From the NCBI GenBank assembly GCA_040772005.1, contig JAXGYZ010000004.1, positions 558,001 through 622,000 on the forward strand: DNA of 64,000 nt. The letters are read 5' to 3'. The notes beneath the pieces are model-generated. The model ran no database searches and was not told the DNA's origin. It saw only the letters and a program-made list of their open reading frames with translations. Positions 32,269-41,062 of this stretch are shown in pieces. This DNA is from MWBF01 sp040772005 (GTDB lineage Bacteria; Chloroflexota; Anaerolineae; CG2-30-64-16). The position numbers and the translations under genes are program-made. Numbering within the stretch: the first letter of the stretch is position 1; each line of letters opens with the position of its first letter.

Positions 32269-33370
32269 AGAAGAGGATATGCATCGGCGTCGTGATATCG
32301 ACCGCGCTGGCGAATTCCGGCAGGCCGGTGGCCGCGCCCGCCCGGAACACGGCGACGTTGTGCCCGCGCTGGTTGGCGACGAGCAGCCATGCGCCCGTCG
32401 GGTCGATGGCGAAATGGCGCGGGAACGCAGCTTCATGCGCTCCGGCCAGCGGCACATGCCCCACCGGCGTCAGCCGTCCGCTGGCCGGGTCCACCGCAAA
32501 GACGGCCAGGCTGTCGTGCAGCCGGTTGGCGCAGTAGAGGAACCGGCCCGAAGGCGCAACCGCAATCTCCGACGGGTAGTTCTCACCCGCGAAGTTCGCA
32601 GGCAGGGTGGAGACGTGCTGCACCTCGGCCAGCGCGCCGGTGGCAGGGGTATATGCAAAGACGCTGACCGTCGAATCGAGCTCACCGCTCACATAGACGA
32701 CGTCGAGCACCGGGTGAAAGGCCAGATGGCGCGGGCCCATGCCCGGCCGCGTGGCAACTTCCTGTAGCGAGGCATCGAGCCGCGCCGCCGCCGAGTTAAT
32801 TGAATACACGAATAACTTGTCAGCACCCAGGTCCGCAACCAGCGCATGGCGGTTGGCGGGGTCCGGCACGACGCAGTGTGCGTGGGGCGCCTCCTGCCGG
32901 TCGGCCTGCGGACCGGCGCCCGTGTGCTGCCAGACCCGGCTGGGCGATCCCAGGCGGCCGTCCGGCTCGACGGGCAGGCTGGCAACGCTGCCTGCGCCGT
33001 AGTTAGCAACCAGCACGATGCGGCCCGTGCGGTCCAGGGCAACGTAGGCCGGGCCTGCGCCGCCGGAAGGCTGCACGTTGAGCAGGGTGAGGTCGCCCGT
33101 CGCACGATCCACGGCAAAGGCCGCAACAGCCCCGCTGCTCGCGCCGCCATAGTCGCCAATCTCGCTCACGGCGTACAGCCGCGCGCCGTCCGGCGTGCAG
33201 GCCAGGAAGGTCGGATCGGCCAGCTCCGCGGCCAGGCCGGTGATGGTCAGCGCGCCGCTGGCCGTATCCAGTTCCGCCCGGTAGATGCCCCGGCTGTGCG
33301 GCCGGTCAGAACCTGCGTCGCCGGTCCCCGTGCCGATCAAAACCGTTAGCTTATCATCCTCGCGCGCCAT
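32267..33370 (-). CDS. Lactonase family beta-propeller protein (6-phosphogluconolactonase-like)
   Basis: A 367-residue seven-bladed beta-propeller of the lactonase (YbhE/Pgl) family, which in some members hydrolyses 6-phosphogluconolactone. IYRAELDTASGALT, VSEIGDY.GASSGAVAAFAVD, VANYGAGSVASLPV, HAHCVVPDPANR, VADLGADKLFVY, GMGPRHLAFHP, YPSEIAVAPSGRFLYCANR and PRHFAIDPTGAWLLVANQ are the repeating blades. ATG 33370 has AAGGAG eight bases upstream. No signal peptide, consistent with a cytoplasmic enzyme. Substrate assignment is by family only. Confidence 0.88.
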   Translation of the reverse strand: MAREDDKLTVLIGTGTGDAGSDRPHSRGIYRAELDTASGALTITGLAAELADPTFLACTPDGARLYAVSEIGDYGGASSGAVAAFAVDRATGDLTLLNVQPSGGAGPAYVALDRTGRIVLVANYGAGSVASLPVEPDGRLGSPSRVWQHTGAGPQADRQEAPHAHCVVPDPANRHALVADLGADKLFVYSINSAAARLDASLQEVATRPGMGPRHLAFHPVLDVVYVSGELDSTVSVFAYTPATGALAEVQHVSTLPANFAGENYPSEIAVAPSGRFLYCANRLHDSLAVFAVDPASGRLTPVGHVPLAGAHEAAFPRHFAIDPTGAWLLVANQRGHNVAVFRAGAATGLPEFASAVDITTPMHILF

Positions 33371-33511
33371 GTGCTGTCTCCTTCCTGTCGTGTCATCTGT
33401 CAGTGTGCGCCAGTCTACCACGGCACTCACATTCCACCAACCGCCCGCTTAGGCAACATCGACAGATAATGCTGCTACATCTATACAACATTCGTAACAT
33501 TAGATGAGTAC

Positions 33512-33540
33512 TTGACACCTGCACCATGGTCTGCTAGAAT
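33512..33540 (+). promoter_or_regulatory. Main promoter of the polysaccharide cluster
   Basis: TTGACA (33512-33517), a 17-base spacer and TAGAAT (33535-33540) form a near-consensus sigma-70-type promoter. The predicted start is about 33547, giving a leader of about 320 nt before the first gene. It lies in an AT-richer island of the otherwise GC-rich region. Confidence 0.8.
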
Positions 33541-33865
33541 CCCGGAGTTGGATTTGTGCTATATTAATGCAGTAATTAAGTGAAGTATAGCACCAAGATT
33601 GTCCGCTATCAGGAAAGGTAATGGACGCAATAAGCAGGCAGCGGCCAAATGCCTGGCAAACAGGTTGAGTCAGGATGCGGGCCATCGCCAGAGACCTTGA
33701 GCGTCCAGGGCCAGAAATGCGCTCGTCGTAGCAGTGGCTCCGGCGCATAAACAGGAACCAGCATGCTCTGTCAGGCAGAGTACGGTGGAACCTGCCATCT
33801 TTCGGGCGAAACAATCCGCATGGGCATGTGTAGCAGGTGTGAGTGAACAGTTTGAGAGGTGAGGT
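33541..33865 (+). promoter_or_regulatory. Long structured 5' leader of the polysaccharide cluster
   Basis: Just after the predicted start, GTGCTATA (33556-33563) pairs with TATAGCAC (33586-33593), enclosing TTAAT/ATTAA arms. Further small hairpins occur, e.g. CTCTG-N5-CAGAG at 33766-33780. A possible 15-codon frame begins with ATG at 33622 after AGGAAAGG. No rho-independent terminator is visible. The length and structure suggest RNA-level control such as processive antitermination, but no known riboswitch could be assigned. Confidence 0.45.
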
Positions 33866-35056
33866 GTGTTGTCAGTTATTGTGCCAGTCCACAACGGGGC
33901 TGTTTATCTCGATCGTTGTTTGAAGGCTATCAGGGAGACCGAGTTTACTGGCTACGAGTGTATCGTTGTGGATGACGGCTCGACAGATGATACGCGTGCA
34001 ATTGCTGAATCTTATGGCGTAACCCTCTTATCCCTCCCCCACGGCCCTTATGGCCCGGCCTACGCCCGCAACGCAGGCGCGCAGGCTGCCACACATGAGC
34101 TCCTCTTCTTTGTCGACGCGGATGTGCTCATCCGTCCCGACACCCTCGGCCGCATTGCAGAAACCTTCCGGAACGAACCGGATCTCGCCGCAATCTTCGG
34201 CTCCTACGACGAAAGCCCCGCTGCACGCAACTTCGTGTCGCAGTACAAGAACCTGGCCCATCACTTCGTCCACCAACGGGGGCATGCCGACGCGGCCACC
34301 TTCTGGAGCGGCTGCGGCGCGATGCGCCGCGCCATCTTCAACCGGCTGGGCGGCTTCGACGCGGCACGCTATCCGCGGCCGAGCATCGAGGATATCGAGC
34401 TGGGGAGCCGGCTGAAGGCCGCAGGGTATCGCATCAAGCTGGACCGGTCGCTGCAGGTCAAGCACCTGAAGAAGTGGACGCTGGGCGGGCTGATCAAGTG
34501 CGACCTGATCTACCGCGCCGTGCCGTGGACCAAACTGATCTTCGAGCGCCGCGACATGCCGAACGACCTGAATTTGCAGCTTTCCCAGCGCATCAGCTCC
34601 CTGCTCTTGTGCGCCCTGCTGGCGCTCGTCATCGTTATGATCCCTGTCCGCCCGGTGCTGGCCGCCTTGCCGGTGCTGGCCGCGGCCTTCCTCCTGCTCG
34701 TCGGCTATGGGCCTTGGTATGACACGGGCCCCGGGCCGCGGGACCGCACGCAGGTGTTCCTGGCCGCGACCGTGGTCGCATTCGCAGCCGGGATGGCGTT
34801 CGTGCTCCGGCAAGCGCCTGTGTGGCTGGCCGCCGTGCTGGCCGCCGGATTGGGCACGCTTGTCTTCCTCAACCGGGAGTTCTACCGGTTCTTCGCTCGT
34901 CAGCGCGGCGTGCTGTTCGCCACCGCCGTCATCCCATTCCACCTGCTCTACTATCTCTACAGCGTCGCCGGACTGGCGCTTGGCCTGCTGGCCGCCTATG
35001 CCGCCAGACGCCAACGCCGCATCGCAGAGCCCACCAGCCCGGCGATGTCCGGCTGA
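33866..35056 (+). CDS. Glycosyltransferase family 2, with C-terminal membrane segments
   Basis: A 396-residue GT2 enzyme. The GT-A domain (about 1-230) begins LSVIVPVHNGAVYL, with VVDDGSTDDT binding the nucleotide, FFVDADVLI as the metal-binding DxD-like motif, and SGCGAMRRAIFNRLGGFD with IEDIELGSRL in the acceptor region. Four or more hydrophobic helices follow (from about 240), anchoring it in the membrane. The start is GTG 33866 after a GAGAGGTGAGGT purine run. First gene of the cluster, so it may act early in assembly. Donor and acceptor sugars unknown. Confidence 0.88.
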   Translation: MLSVIVPVHNGAVYLDRCLKAIRETEFTGYECIVVDDGSTDDTRAIAESYGVTLLSLPHGPYGPAYARNAGAQAATHELLFFVDADVLIRPDTLGRIAETFRNEPDLAAIFGSYDESPAARNFVSQYKNLAHHFVHQRGHADAATFWSGCGAMRRAIFNRLGGFDAARYPRPSIEDIELGSRLKAAGYRIKLDRSLQVKHLKKWTLGGLIKCDLIYRAVPWTKLIFERRDMPNDLNLQLSQRISSLLLCALLALVIVMIPVRPVLAALPVLAAAFLLLVGYGPWYDTGPGPRDRTQVFLAATVVAFAAGMAFVLRQAPVWLAAVLAAGLGTLVFLNREFYRFFARQRGVLFATAVIPFHLLYYLYSVAGLALGLLAAYAARRQRRIAEPTSPAMSG

Positions 35057-35092
35057 ACCGTTGACCTGCATCAGGCATCGAGTGACCCATCT

Positions 35093-36619
35093 ATGACTAC
35101 GATCACTGTCCAAAACCCATCTGAGGCGCGGCCGCGCGCGGCCGCGCGTGAGTCGTCCCGCTCGTATGCCACCGTCATCCTGCTGCTGATCCTGGTCGCC
35201 GCGAGCGCGCTGCGCTTCTATCGACTGGGCGAGGGCCTGTGGCTGGACGAAATCATCACCGATTACGAATACGTGCGCCTGCCATACCACGAGATCATCA
35301 CGACGTACGACTCAGAGAACCAGCACTTCCTGTACACGCTCATGGCGCGGGCAGCCTATGACCTCTTCGGCCCCAGCCCGTGGGCGCTGCGGCTGCCCGC
35401 GGCCCTGTTCGGCATCGGGAGCCTCGCGACCCTGTATCTCCTGGCGCGACGCGTCACGAGCGTCTCGGAAGGGCTGCTGGCAACTGCGCTGCTGGCCTTC
35501 TCCTATCATCACATCTGGTTCAGCCAGAACGCACGCGGCTATTCAGGCCTGCTGTTCTGGACACTGCTCTCCAGTTGGGCGCTGCTGGCCGCGCTCCAGA
35601 CGGGCCGCATCCGGTACTGGCTGGCCTTTGCGACGGCAGGCGCGCTCGGCCTTTACACCCACATGACGATGGTCTTCGTGGTATTCGGGCAGGCCGCGGT
35701 GGCGGCGCTCTGGCTGTTCAACCAACGCGCCGAGGCCGCCGCGCTGCTTCGCGGCACGCTGCTCGGTTTCGGCGGCGCGGCCGGCTTGAGCTTGCTGCTC
35801 TATGCACCGGTGCTGCCACAACTGTTCCGGGGGTTGGGGCGTGAGCCAAGCGTCGTCGGGGAATGGAAGAATCCCCTGTGGACGTTGAGCGAACTGCTGC
35901 GGGGCCTGAACATCGGGTTTGCGGGCGGGCTCGCTGCACTGATCGCCCTGATCGTCGTCGCAGCGGGCCTGTTCAGTTATCTGCGGCGGCAACCTGCAAT
36001 CGTCGTGCTGCTCGGCGTGCCGGTGCTGGCAGGTGCGCTGGTCGTCATCGGCATGGGGCATCACCTCTGGCCGCGGTTCTTCTACTTCGCCTTCGGCTTC
36101 GGCGCCCTGGTCCTGGTGCGCGGGGCCTTCCTGACCGGCCAATGGATCACCGGCTGGCTCGCCCGGCGGCGTCCCGGTCGGCTGGCCGTTAACCCCGCCT
36201 GGGGTGGGGTTGCCGTCTGCCTGGTGTTGATCGTCGCGGCGGCCGCCTCCACACCCAAGGTTTACGGGCCCAAGCAGGATTACGAAGGGGCCATGGCCTT
36301 CGTCACAGCGCAGCGCCAGCCCGGGGATGCGATTGTGACCGCAAGCATCGCCGCGCTGCCCTACAAGAACTATTTTCACACCGATTGGCATGTCATCGAG
36401 GACGTCGCCGCCCTGAATGCAACGCGCGACAGCGCCGCCCGTACCTGGTTTGTCTATACGTTCCCGCCCGTCATCCAGGCTGTCCACCCTGAGATAATGA
36501 CCAGCCTCAATCGAGACTTTGAAGAAGTGGCGCGTTTCGAGGGTACGGTCAGCGGCGGGACGATCTACGTGCTCCGTGCGGACAAAAGTTCACGCGCATC
36601 TGCAAGTAACGCAAGGTAG
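35093..36619 (+). CDS. GT39-like (ArnT/PMT-type) membrane glycosyltransferase
   Basis: A 508-residue polytopic membrane protein with about 10-12 helices. After the first helix, LRFYRLGEGLWLDEIIT contains the acidic LDE motif of the lipid-linked-sugar-dependent GT-C enzymes (PMT_2/ArnT group), and FSQNARGYSGLLFW follows in the family pattern. The C-terminal ectodomain (about 400-508, GAMAFVTAQRQPGDAIV) is typical of GT39-type proteins. It should transfer a sugar from a polyprenyl-phosphate carrier on the outer face of the membrane. The N-terminal 25 residues are Arg/Ala-rich and cytoplasmic. Confidence 0.85.
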   Translation: MTTITVQNPSEARPRAAARESSRSYATVILLLILVAASALRFYRLGEGLWLDEIITDYEYVRLPYHEIITTYDSENQHFLYTLMARAAYDLFGPSPWALRLPAALFGIGSLATLYLLARRVTSVSEGLLATALLAFSYHHIWFSQNARGYSGLLFWTLLSSWALLAALQTGRIRYWLAFATAGALGLYTHMTMVFVVFGQAAVAALWLFNQRAEAAALLRGTLLGFGGAAGLSLLLYAPVLPQLFRGLGREPSVVGEWKNPLWTLSELLRGLNIGFAGGLAALIALIVVAAGLFSYLRRQPAIVVLLGVPVLAGALVVIGMGHHLWPRFFYFAFGFGALVLVRGAFLTGQWITGWLARRRPGRLAVNPAWGGVAVCLVLIVAAAASTPKVYGPKQDYEGAMAFVTAQRQPGDAIVTASIAALPYKNYFHTDWHVIEDVAALNATRDSAARTWFVYTFPPVIQAVHPEIMTSLNRDFEEVARFEGTVSGGTIYVLRADKSSRASASNAR

Positions 36620-36629
36620 TGTGAAGAAA

Positions 36630-37637
36630 ATGAAGAGCAAAATCGAGGGCGTGACGATGATTATCCCGGCCTACAACGAGGGGCTGGGAGTCGCGGCGCA
36701 GATCGAGGCGGTGCGCACGGCGTTGCGCGGACACGGGATTCCGCACGAGATCCTGGTGGTGGACGACGCATCACAGGACAACACCTCCGATGAGGCGCTG
36801 CGGGCCGGCGCACGCGTGCTGCGGCATCTTGAGAACCGCGGCTACGGCGCCTCCATCAAGGCAGGCATCGACGCGGCGACCTACGACACCGTCGGCATCA
36901 TCGACGCAGACTGCACCTACCCCGCGGACCAACTGCCGGTCATGCTGGACCTGCTCGCAGAGGCCGACATGGTCGTGGGGGCGCGCACCGGCCAGAACGT
37001 GCAGATTCCGCTCGTGCGACGGCCCGCCAAGTGGGTGCTCACCCGCCTCGCCGCCATCATTGCCGGGCGCGCCATCCCGGACCTCAACTCCGGGCTGCGC
37101 GTCTTTCGCCGCCAGACCATCCGGCAGTATTTCCCAATTCTGTCCAATCGCTTCTCGTTCACCACGACGTCCACCCTCGCGCTGCTGGCCGATGAGTATC
37201 GCGTCGTCTATCACCCCATCGACTACTATGCGCGGGTCGGCCAGTCGAAGATTGTGCCGCGCCACTTCATGGATTTCATCATGCTGGTGTTTCGCATGGC
37301 GATGCTCTTCCAGCCCATGAAGATTTTCGTGCCGCTGGCGCTGGCTATCGGCGGCTTCGGGACATTCAAGGTCATCTTCGACATTCTTTCGTTCTTCCCC
37401 CGCACCGGGAAATGGGGCTGGGACATGCTGTTCCAACCGGTCCTGTCCACTTCGGCGGTGCTCCTGTTGCTGGTCGGCCTGCAACTCCTGCTCATCGGCA
37501 TGGTGGCAGACGGCACGCTGCGGCGGATCGCGCAACACAACGGCCCGCTGGTTCCTTCATACGGCGCGCGCATCATGGAGCAGAGGCAGCAGCGCGCTCC
37601 TGAGTTGCAGGCGGTACCAGAGGAGGGCATCGTTTGA
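36630..37637 (+). CDS. DPM1-like glycosyltransferase 2 with membrane tail
   Basis: A 335-residue GT2 enzyme of the polyprenyl-phosphate sugar synthase type. GVTMIIPAYNEGLGV, LVVDDASQDNTSD, GYGASIKAGIDAAT, IIDADCTYPAD and DLNSGLRVFRR are the DPM1/ArnC-type motifs; two C-terminal hydrophobic helices (about 230-305) anchor it. Such enzymes make polyprenyl-phosphate-linked sugars, the donors used by GT39-type proteins, so it is a plausible partner of the genes at 35093 and 44081. ATG 36630 is used; GTG 36621 is also possible. It starts 10 bases after the previous stop. Confidence 0.88.
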   Translation: MKSKIEGVTMIIPAYNEGLGVAAQIEAVRTALRGHGIPHEILVVDDASQDNTSDEALRAGARVLRHLENRGYGASIKAGIDAATYDTVGIIDADCTYPADQLPVMLDLLAEADMVVGARTGQNVQIPLVRRPAKWVLTRLAAIIAGRAIPDLNSGLRVFRRQTIRQYFPILSNRFSFTTTSTLALLADEYRVVYHPIDYYARVGQSKIVPRHFMDFIMLVFRMAMLFQPMKIFVPLALAIGGFGTFKVIFDILSFFPRTGKWGWDMLFQPVLSTSAVLLLLVGLQLLLIGMVADGTLRRIAQHNGPLVPSYGARIMEQRQQRAPELQAVPEEGIV

Positions 37638-37689
37638 AGATGAGTGATGAACGTCTCAACACGCCTGCGATGAGAGGGTCCTAAAATCT

Positions 37690-39588
37690 ATGTGTGGCAT
37701 CTGCGGCATTCTGCGTACGCATCCTTCTGCAGCCGGACCGGAAGACTCTCTGATAGAACGCATGACCGATGTACTGGCTCACCGCGGCCCCAGCGATCGC
37801 GGCACTTGGCACGACACACGCGTTGCTCTGGGGTCACGCCGACTGTCAGTGATTGACCTCTCACCTGCCGGGCATCAACCGATGTGCAATGCAGACGGAT
37901 CGGTCGTGATTACCTATAACGGCGAGGTCTACAACTTTCGAGCTCTGAGAGATCGCTTCCGCCTGGCAGACATGTATCCCTTTCACTCTCGTACCGATAC
38001 AGAAGTGTTGCTGCACTTATATGAGGCGCTTGGGCCAGAGATGGTTCGCGAGTTGAATGGTATGTTTGCCTTTGCCATCTGGGATAAACGCACCAATGAG
38101 TTACATCTCGCACGTGACCGGTATGGCATCAAACCGCTCTTCTACTATCAAGATGCAGCCTTCTTCCTTTTTGCATCGGAGATCAAGGCGATCCTGGCCG
38201 ACCCACGCGTGCCCCGCAAACCTTCAATCCAGGCTCTCCACGATTTCCTGACTTTCGACTACATTCCCGGTCCTCAGACCGCCTTTGAAGGGATCCACGA
38301 AGTTCCACCCGCGCATTGGCTCACAATCAACACCCAGGGTGAAATGCTGTGGCATCGATATTGGGATGCCTCTTTTGACACCGATGAGACAATCACCGAA
38401 TCAGGGGCGATCATGCAAGTGCGTGAATTGCTCGAGGCAGCAGTCGAACGGCAACTAGTTGCTGATGTGCCTGTGGGCGTATTGCTTTCAGGTGGCATGG
38501 ACTCCAGTGTCCTAACGGCCCTGATGCAGCGCCGCTCATCCGAACCCATCCATACCTATTCCGTGGGATTCGAGGACGCCAGCTTCAACGAGCTGCCTTA
38601 TGCCAGGGTTGTCGCCAAGCAATTTGGCACCCTGGCTCGCGAGGTGGTGGTAACACCCCAAAAAGTTCGCGAAATGTTGCCTGCATATCTCCGCCACATC
38701 GATGAACCCTACGCCGACGGCTCGGCAATTCCTACGTACTATGTCTGCGCACTAGCGAAAGATGAAGTAGTAGTAGTGCTTTCCGGGGAAGGCGGCGATG
38801 AAGCCTTTGCCGGCTACGATACGTATTCGGCCTTCAAATTATCGCGCCTGTTCAGACGGATTCCACGCACAATTCGAGATTCTCTCATTGCACCGGTGGT
38901 CAATCACTTGCCGGTTTCTGATAAGAAGCTTAGCTTCGAGTTTCGCCTCAAGCGCTTCCTCGGCGGGCAAGACCTGCCTCCGGCAGAGGCGCACCTATGG
39001 TGGCGTATTGTCCTGGATGAGAAGGAAAAACAAGCGCTCTATAGCTTTGACGTAAGGGAAAGATTCAGCCCTCGCCCTTCTGTGCGCCATTTCGAGCAAG
39101 TCTATTCGCGGTCCAAAGCCCGAGAAACGCTGGGGCGGCTCATGCACATCGACGCCGCAGTATTTCTACCTGATGACCTGATGATCAAGAACGATCGCAT
39201 GAGTATGGCTCATTCGCTCGAAGCGCGCGTCCCGTTCACGGACAATGATCTTGTGGCCTACATGGAACGTGTGCCGGCGCGCCTGAAACTAAAGAGATTG
39301 CGCAAGAAACATCTCATGCGCCGAGCAATGGAAGGCACCCTCCCCGAAATCATCCTCAACAAGAAAAAGGTAGGGCTTGAGCTACCGTATTCCCGCTGGC
39401 TGAAACATGAGCTAAAGGATTTGCTCACACTCTACCTCGGATCGGATCGACTCATTGGTACCGGGTTGTTTAGTCCTGATGGCGTTACGACTCTGATTAA
39501 CGATCATTTGGAGGGCCGTCGCGATCATGGGCGAGCACTATGGGGCCTACTGAATTACATGATGTGGTATGAACTCTATCTCTCATAG
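37690..39588 (+). CDS. asnB: Asparagine synthase (glutamine-hydrolysing) type amidotransferase
   Basis: A 632-residue class II glutamine amidotransferase. MCGICGIL supplies the N-terminal nucleophile Cys2; HRGPSDRG, YNGEVYNF and RTDTEVLLH belong to the glutaminase domain; VGVLLSGGMDSSVL is the PP-loop ATP site of the synthetase domain. In polysaccharide clusters such AsnB-like proteins often amidate sugar or amino acid substituents instead of making asparagine. GC content is much lower than in the genes on each side and codon use differs, suggesting recent acquisition. The reading frame overlaps the region upstream of the next gene but not its likely start. Confidence 0.93.
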   Translation: MCGICGILRTHPSAAGPEDSLIERMTDVLAHRGPSDRGTWHDTRVALGSRRLSVIDLSPAGHQPMCNADGSVVITYNGEVYNFRALRDRFRLADMYPFHSRTDTEVLLHLYEALGPEMVRELNGMFAFAIWDKRTNELHLARDRYGIKPLFYYQDAAFFLFASEIKAILADPRVPRKPSIQALHDFLTFDYIPGPQTAFEGIHEVPPAHWLTINTQGEMLWHRYWDASFDTDETITESGAIMQVRELLEAAVERQLVADVPVGVLLSGGMDSSVLTALMQRRSSEPIHTYSVGFEDASFNELPYARVVAKQFGTLAREVVVTPQKVREMLPAYLRHIDEPYADGSAIPTYYVCALAKDEVVVVLSGEGGDEAFAGYDTYSAFKLSRLFRRIPRTIRDSLIAPVVNHLPVSDKKLSFEFRLKRFLGGQDLPPAEAHLWWRIVLDEKEKQALYSFDVRERFSPRPSVRHFEQVYSRSKARETLGRLMHIDAAVFLPDDLMIKNDRMSMAHSLEARVPFTDNDLVAYMERVPARLKLKRLRKKHLMRRAMEGTLPEIILNKKKVGLELPYSRWLKHELKDLLTLYLGSDRLIGTGLFSPDGVTTLINDHLEGRRDHGRALWGLLNYMMWYELYLS

Positions 39589-39610
39589 GAAACCGGGTGT
39601 CGCTCTCGAT

Positions 39611-41062
39611 ATGTCGTCCCATCCTTACCAGACGCACAATCACCAAGCGCATGTCATCGTTCTCGGCGCGGGCCCGGCCGGGCTGGCTGCCGCGTATGCC
39701 CTCGCGCGCGAGGGGAAGGCGCGTGTCACTGTTTTGGAGCGCAACGCGCAGGTCGGCGGGAACGCGGCGAGCTTCGAGCTGGCCGGCGTGCATGTGGATT
39801 ATGGCAGCCACCGTCTGCATCCGGCGTCCGACGCGAGCGTGCTGGCCGACATCCGGGCATTATTGGGGCCCGACCTGCTCGTCCGGCCGCGCCACGGCCG
39901 CATCCGCTTGCACGGGCGGTGGATTCACTTCCCACTGAAGCCGCTCGACCTCGGCCTGCGCCTGCCGCCCGCGTTTGCCCTGGGCGTCGCGGCGGATATG
40001 GGGCGCAAGGCCCTGCGGCGGCAGGCCACGAACGGCGCTGCGGCCACGTTCGCCTCCGTGTTGGAGGCGGGACTGGGCCGCACCATCTGCCGTGACTTCT
40101 ACTTCCCCTATGCCCGCAAGCTCTGGGGCGCAGAGCCGGAGGCATTGGCAGCAGTCCAGGCGCAGCGCCGGGTCTCCGCCGGTTCGCCGCTCAAGCTGGT
40201 GCGCAAGGTGCTCACCGCGGTGCCCGGTCTGCGGCGGCCGGGCGCGGGCGTCTTCTACTATCCGCAGCGGGGGTTCGGGCAGATTGTGGAAGCATATGCC
40301 GCGGCCGCGGCTGAGGCGGGCGCAGACATCTGCCTGGCCGCGGCGGTGCGCAGCGTCACGGCCTCAGATGCGGGTATCACTGTCGAATGGACGGAGGGCG
40401 AGACAACCCGCACGACAACCGCCGATTACGCGTGGTCTACGATTCCGGTCACGGCACTGGCGCGCGCAGTCCAGCCACCCCCACCGGCGGACATTCTGTC
40501 CGCCACCGAGCGAATCGGCTACCGCGCCATGATCCTGGTGTACCTGGTGCTGGCGCAGGATCGCTTCACGGAGTTCGACGCGCACTACTTCCCCGAGACC
40601 GCCATCCGCATCTCGCGGCTGTCGGAGCCGAAGAACTACGCGGCGTCAACGAAGCCGACGGGTACGACCGTGCTGTGTGCAGAGCTGCCGTGTGCGGTCA
40701 ATGATCCGGAATGGACCATGAACGATGCGGAGCTAGGCGAGCTCGTGCAGACAGACCTTGCGCGTGCGGGCCTGCCGGTGGCCGCGCCGGTGCGCCAGGT
40801 CGTGACCCGGCGCCTGCGCCAGGCCTACCCGATCTACCTGAACGGCTTCGAGGCCCACCTCTACCCCTTGCTCGATTGGCTGGACCGTGTGCCCCGGCTG
40901 CTCACCTTCGGACGGCAGGGCCTGTTTGCGCACGACAACACGCACCATGCACTGTACATGGGCTATGCCGCGGCCGCGTGTCTGCAACCAGATGGCCGTT
41001 TCGACGACACGCGCTGGCACGCGTACCGCCGGGAATTCGAGAAGCATGTCGTCGAAGACTGA
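39611..41062 (+). CDS. FAD-dependent oxidoreductase, UDP-galactopyranose-mutase/amine-oxidase-like
   Basis: A 483-residue flavoprotein. HVIVLGAGPAGLAAAYALAREG is the FAD-binding Rossmann motif and VTVLERNAQVGGNAASFE the second FAD strand, followed by VDYGSHRLHPASD. FYFPYARKLWG and GRQGLFAHDNTHHALYMG correspond to segments conserved in the NAD(P)-binding amine oxidase/mutase-like proteins found in polysaccharide clusters. The related gene at 60615 shares this architecture. It could isomerise or oxidise a nucleotide- or lipid-linked sugar. ATG 39611 follows the conserved start; the open frame extends back to 39569. Confidence 0.85.
   Translation: MSSHPYQTHNHQAHVIVLGAGPAGLAAAYALAREGKARVTVLERNAQVGGNAASFELAGVHVDYGSHRLHPASDASVLADIRALLGPDLLVRPRHGRIRLHGRWIHFPLKPLDLGLRLPPAFALGVAADMGRKALRRQATNGAAATFASVLEAGLGRTICRDFYFPYARKLWGAEPEALAAVQAQRRVSAGSPLKLVRKVLTAVPGLRRPGAGVFYYPQRGFGQIVEAYAAAAAEAGADICLAAAVRSVTASDAGITVEWTEGETTRTTTADYAWSTIPVTALARAVQPPPPADILSATERIGYRAMILVYLVLAQDRFTEFDAHYFPETAIRISRLSEPKNYAASTKPTGTTVLCAELPCAVNDPEWTMNDAELGELVQTDLARAGLPVAAPVRQVVTRRLRQAYPIYLNGFEAHLYPLLDWLDRVPRLLTFGRQGLFAHDNTHHALYMGYAAAACLQPDGRFDDTRWHAYRREFEKHVVED

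Noticed and set aside
33601..33765. Fragments resembling a c-di-GMP-I (GEMM) riboswitch: GGCAAAC, GGATGCGGGCC and GTAGCAGTGGCTCCGG in the polysaccharide leader
   Set aside because: The hairpin that must lie between the first two blocks, with its GNRA loop and tetraloop receptor, cannot form, and the core bases deviate. Likely coincidence; a covariance search would settle it.
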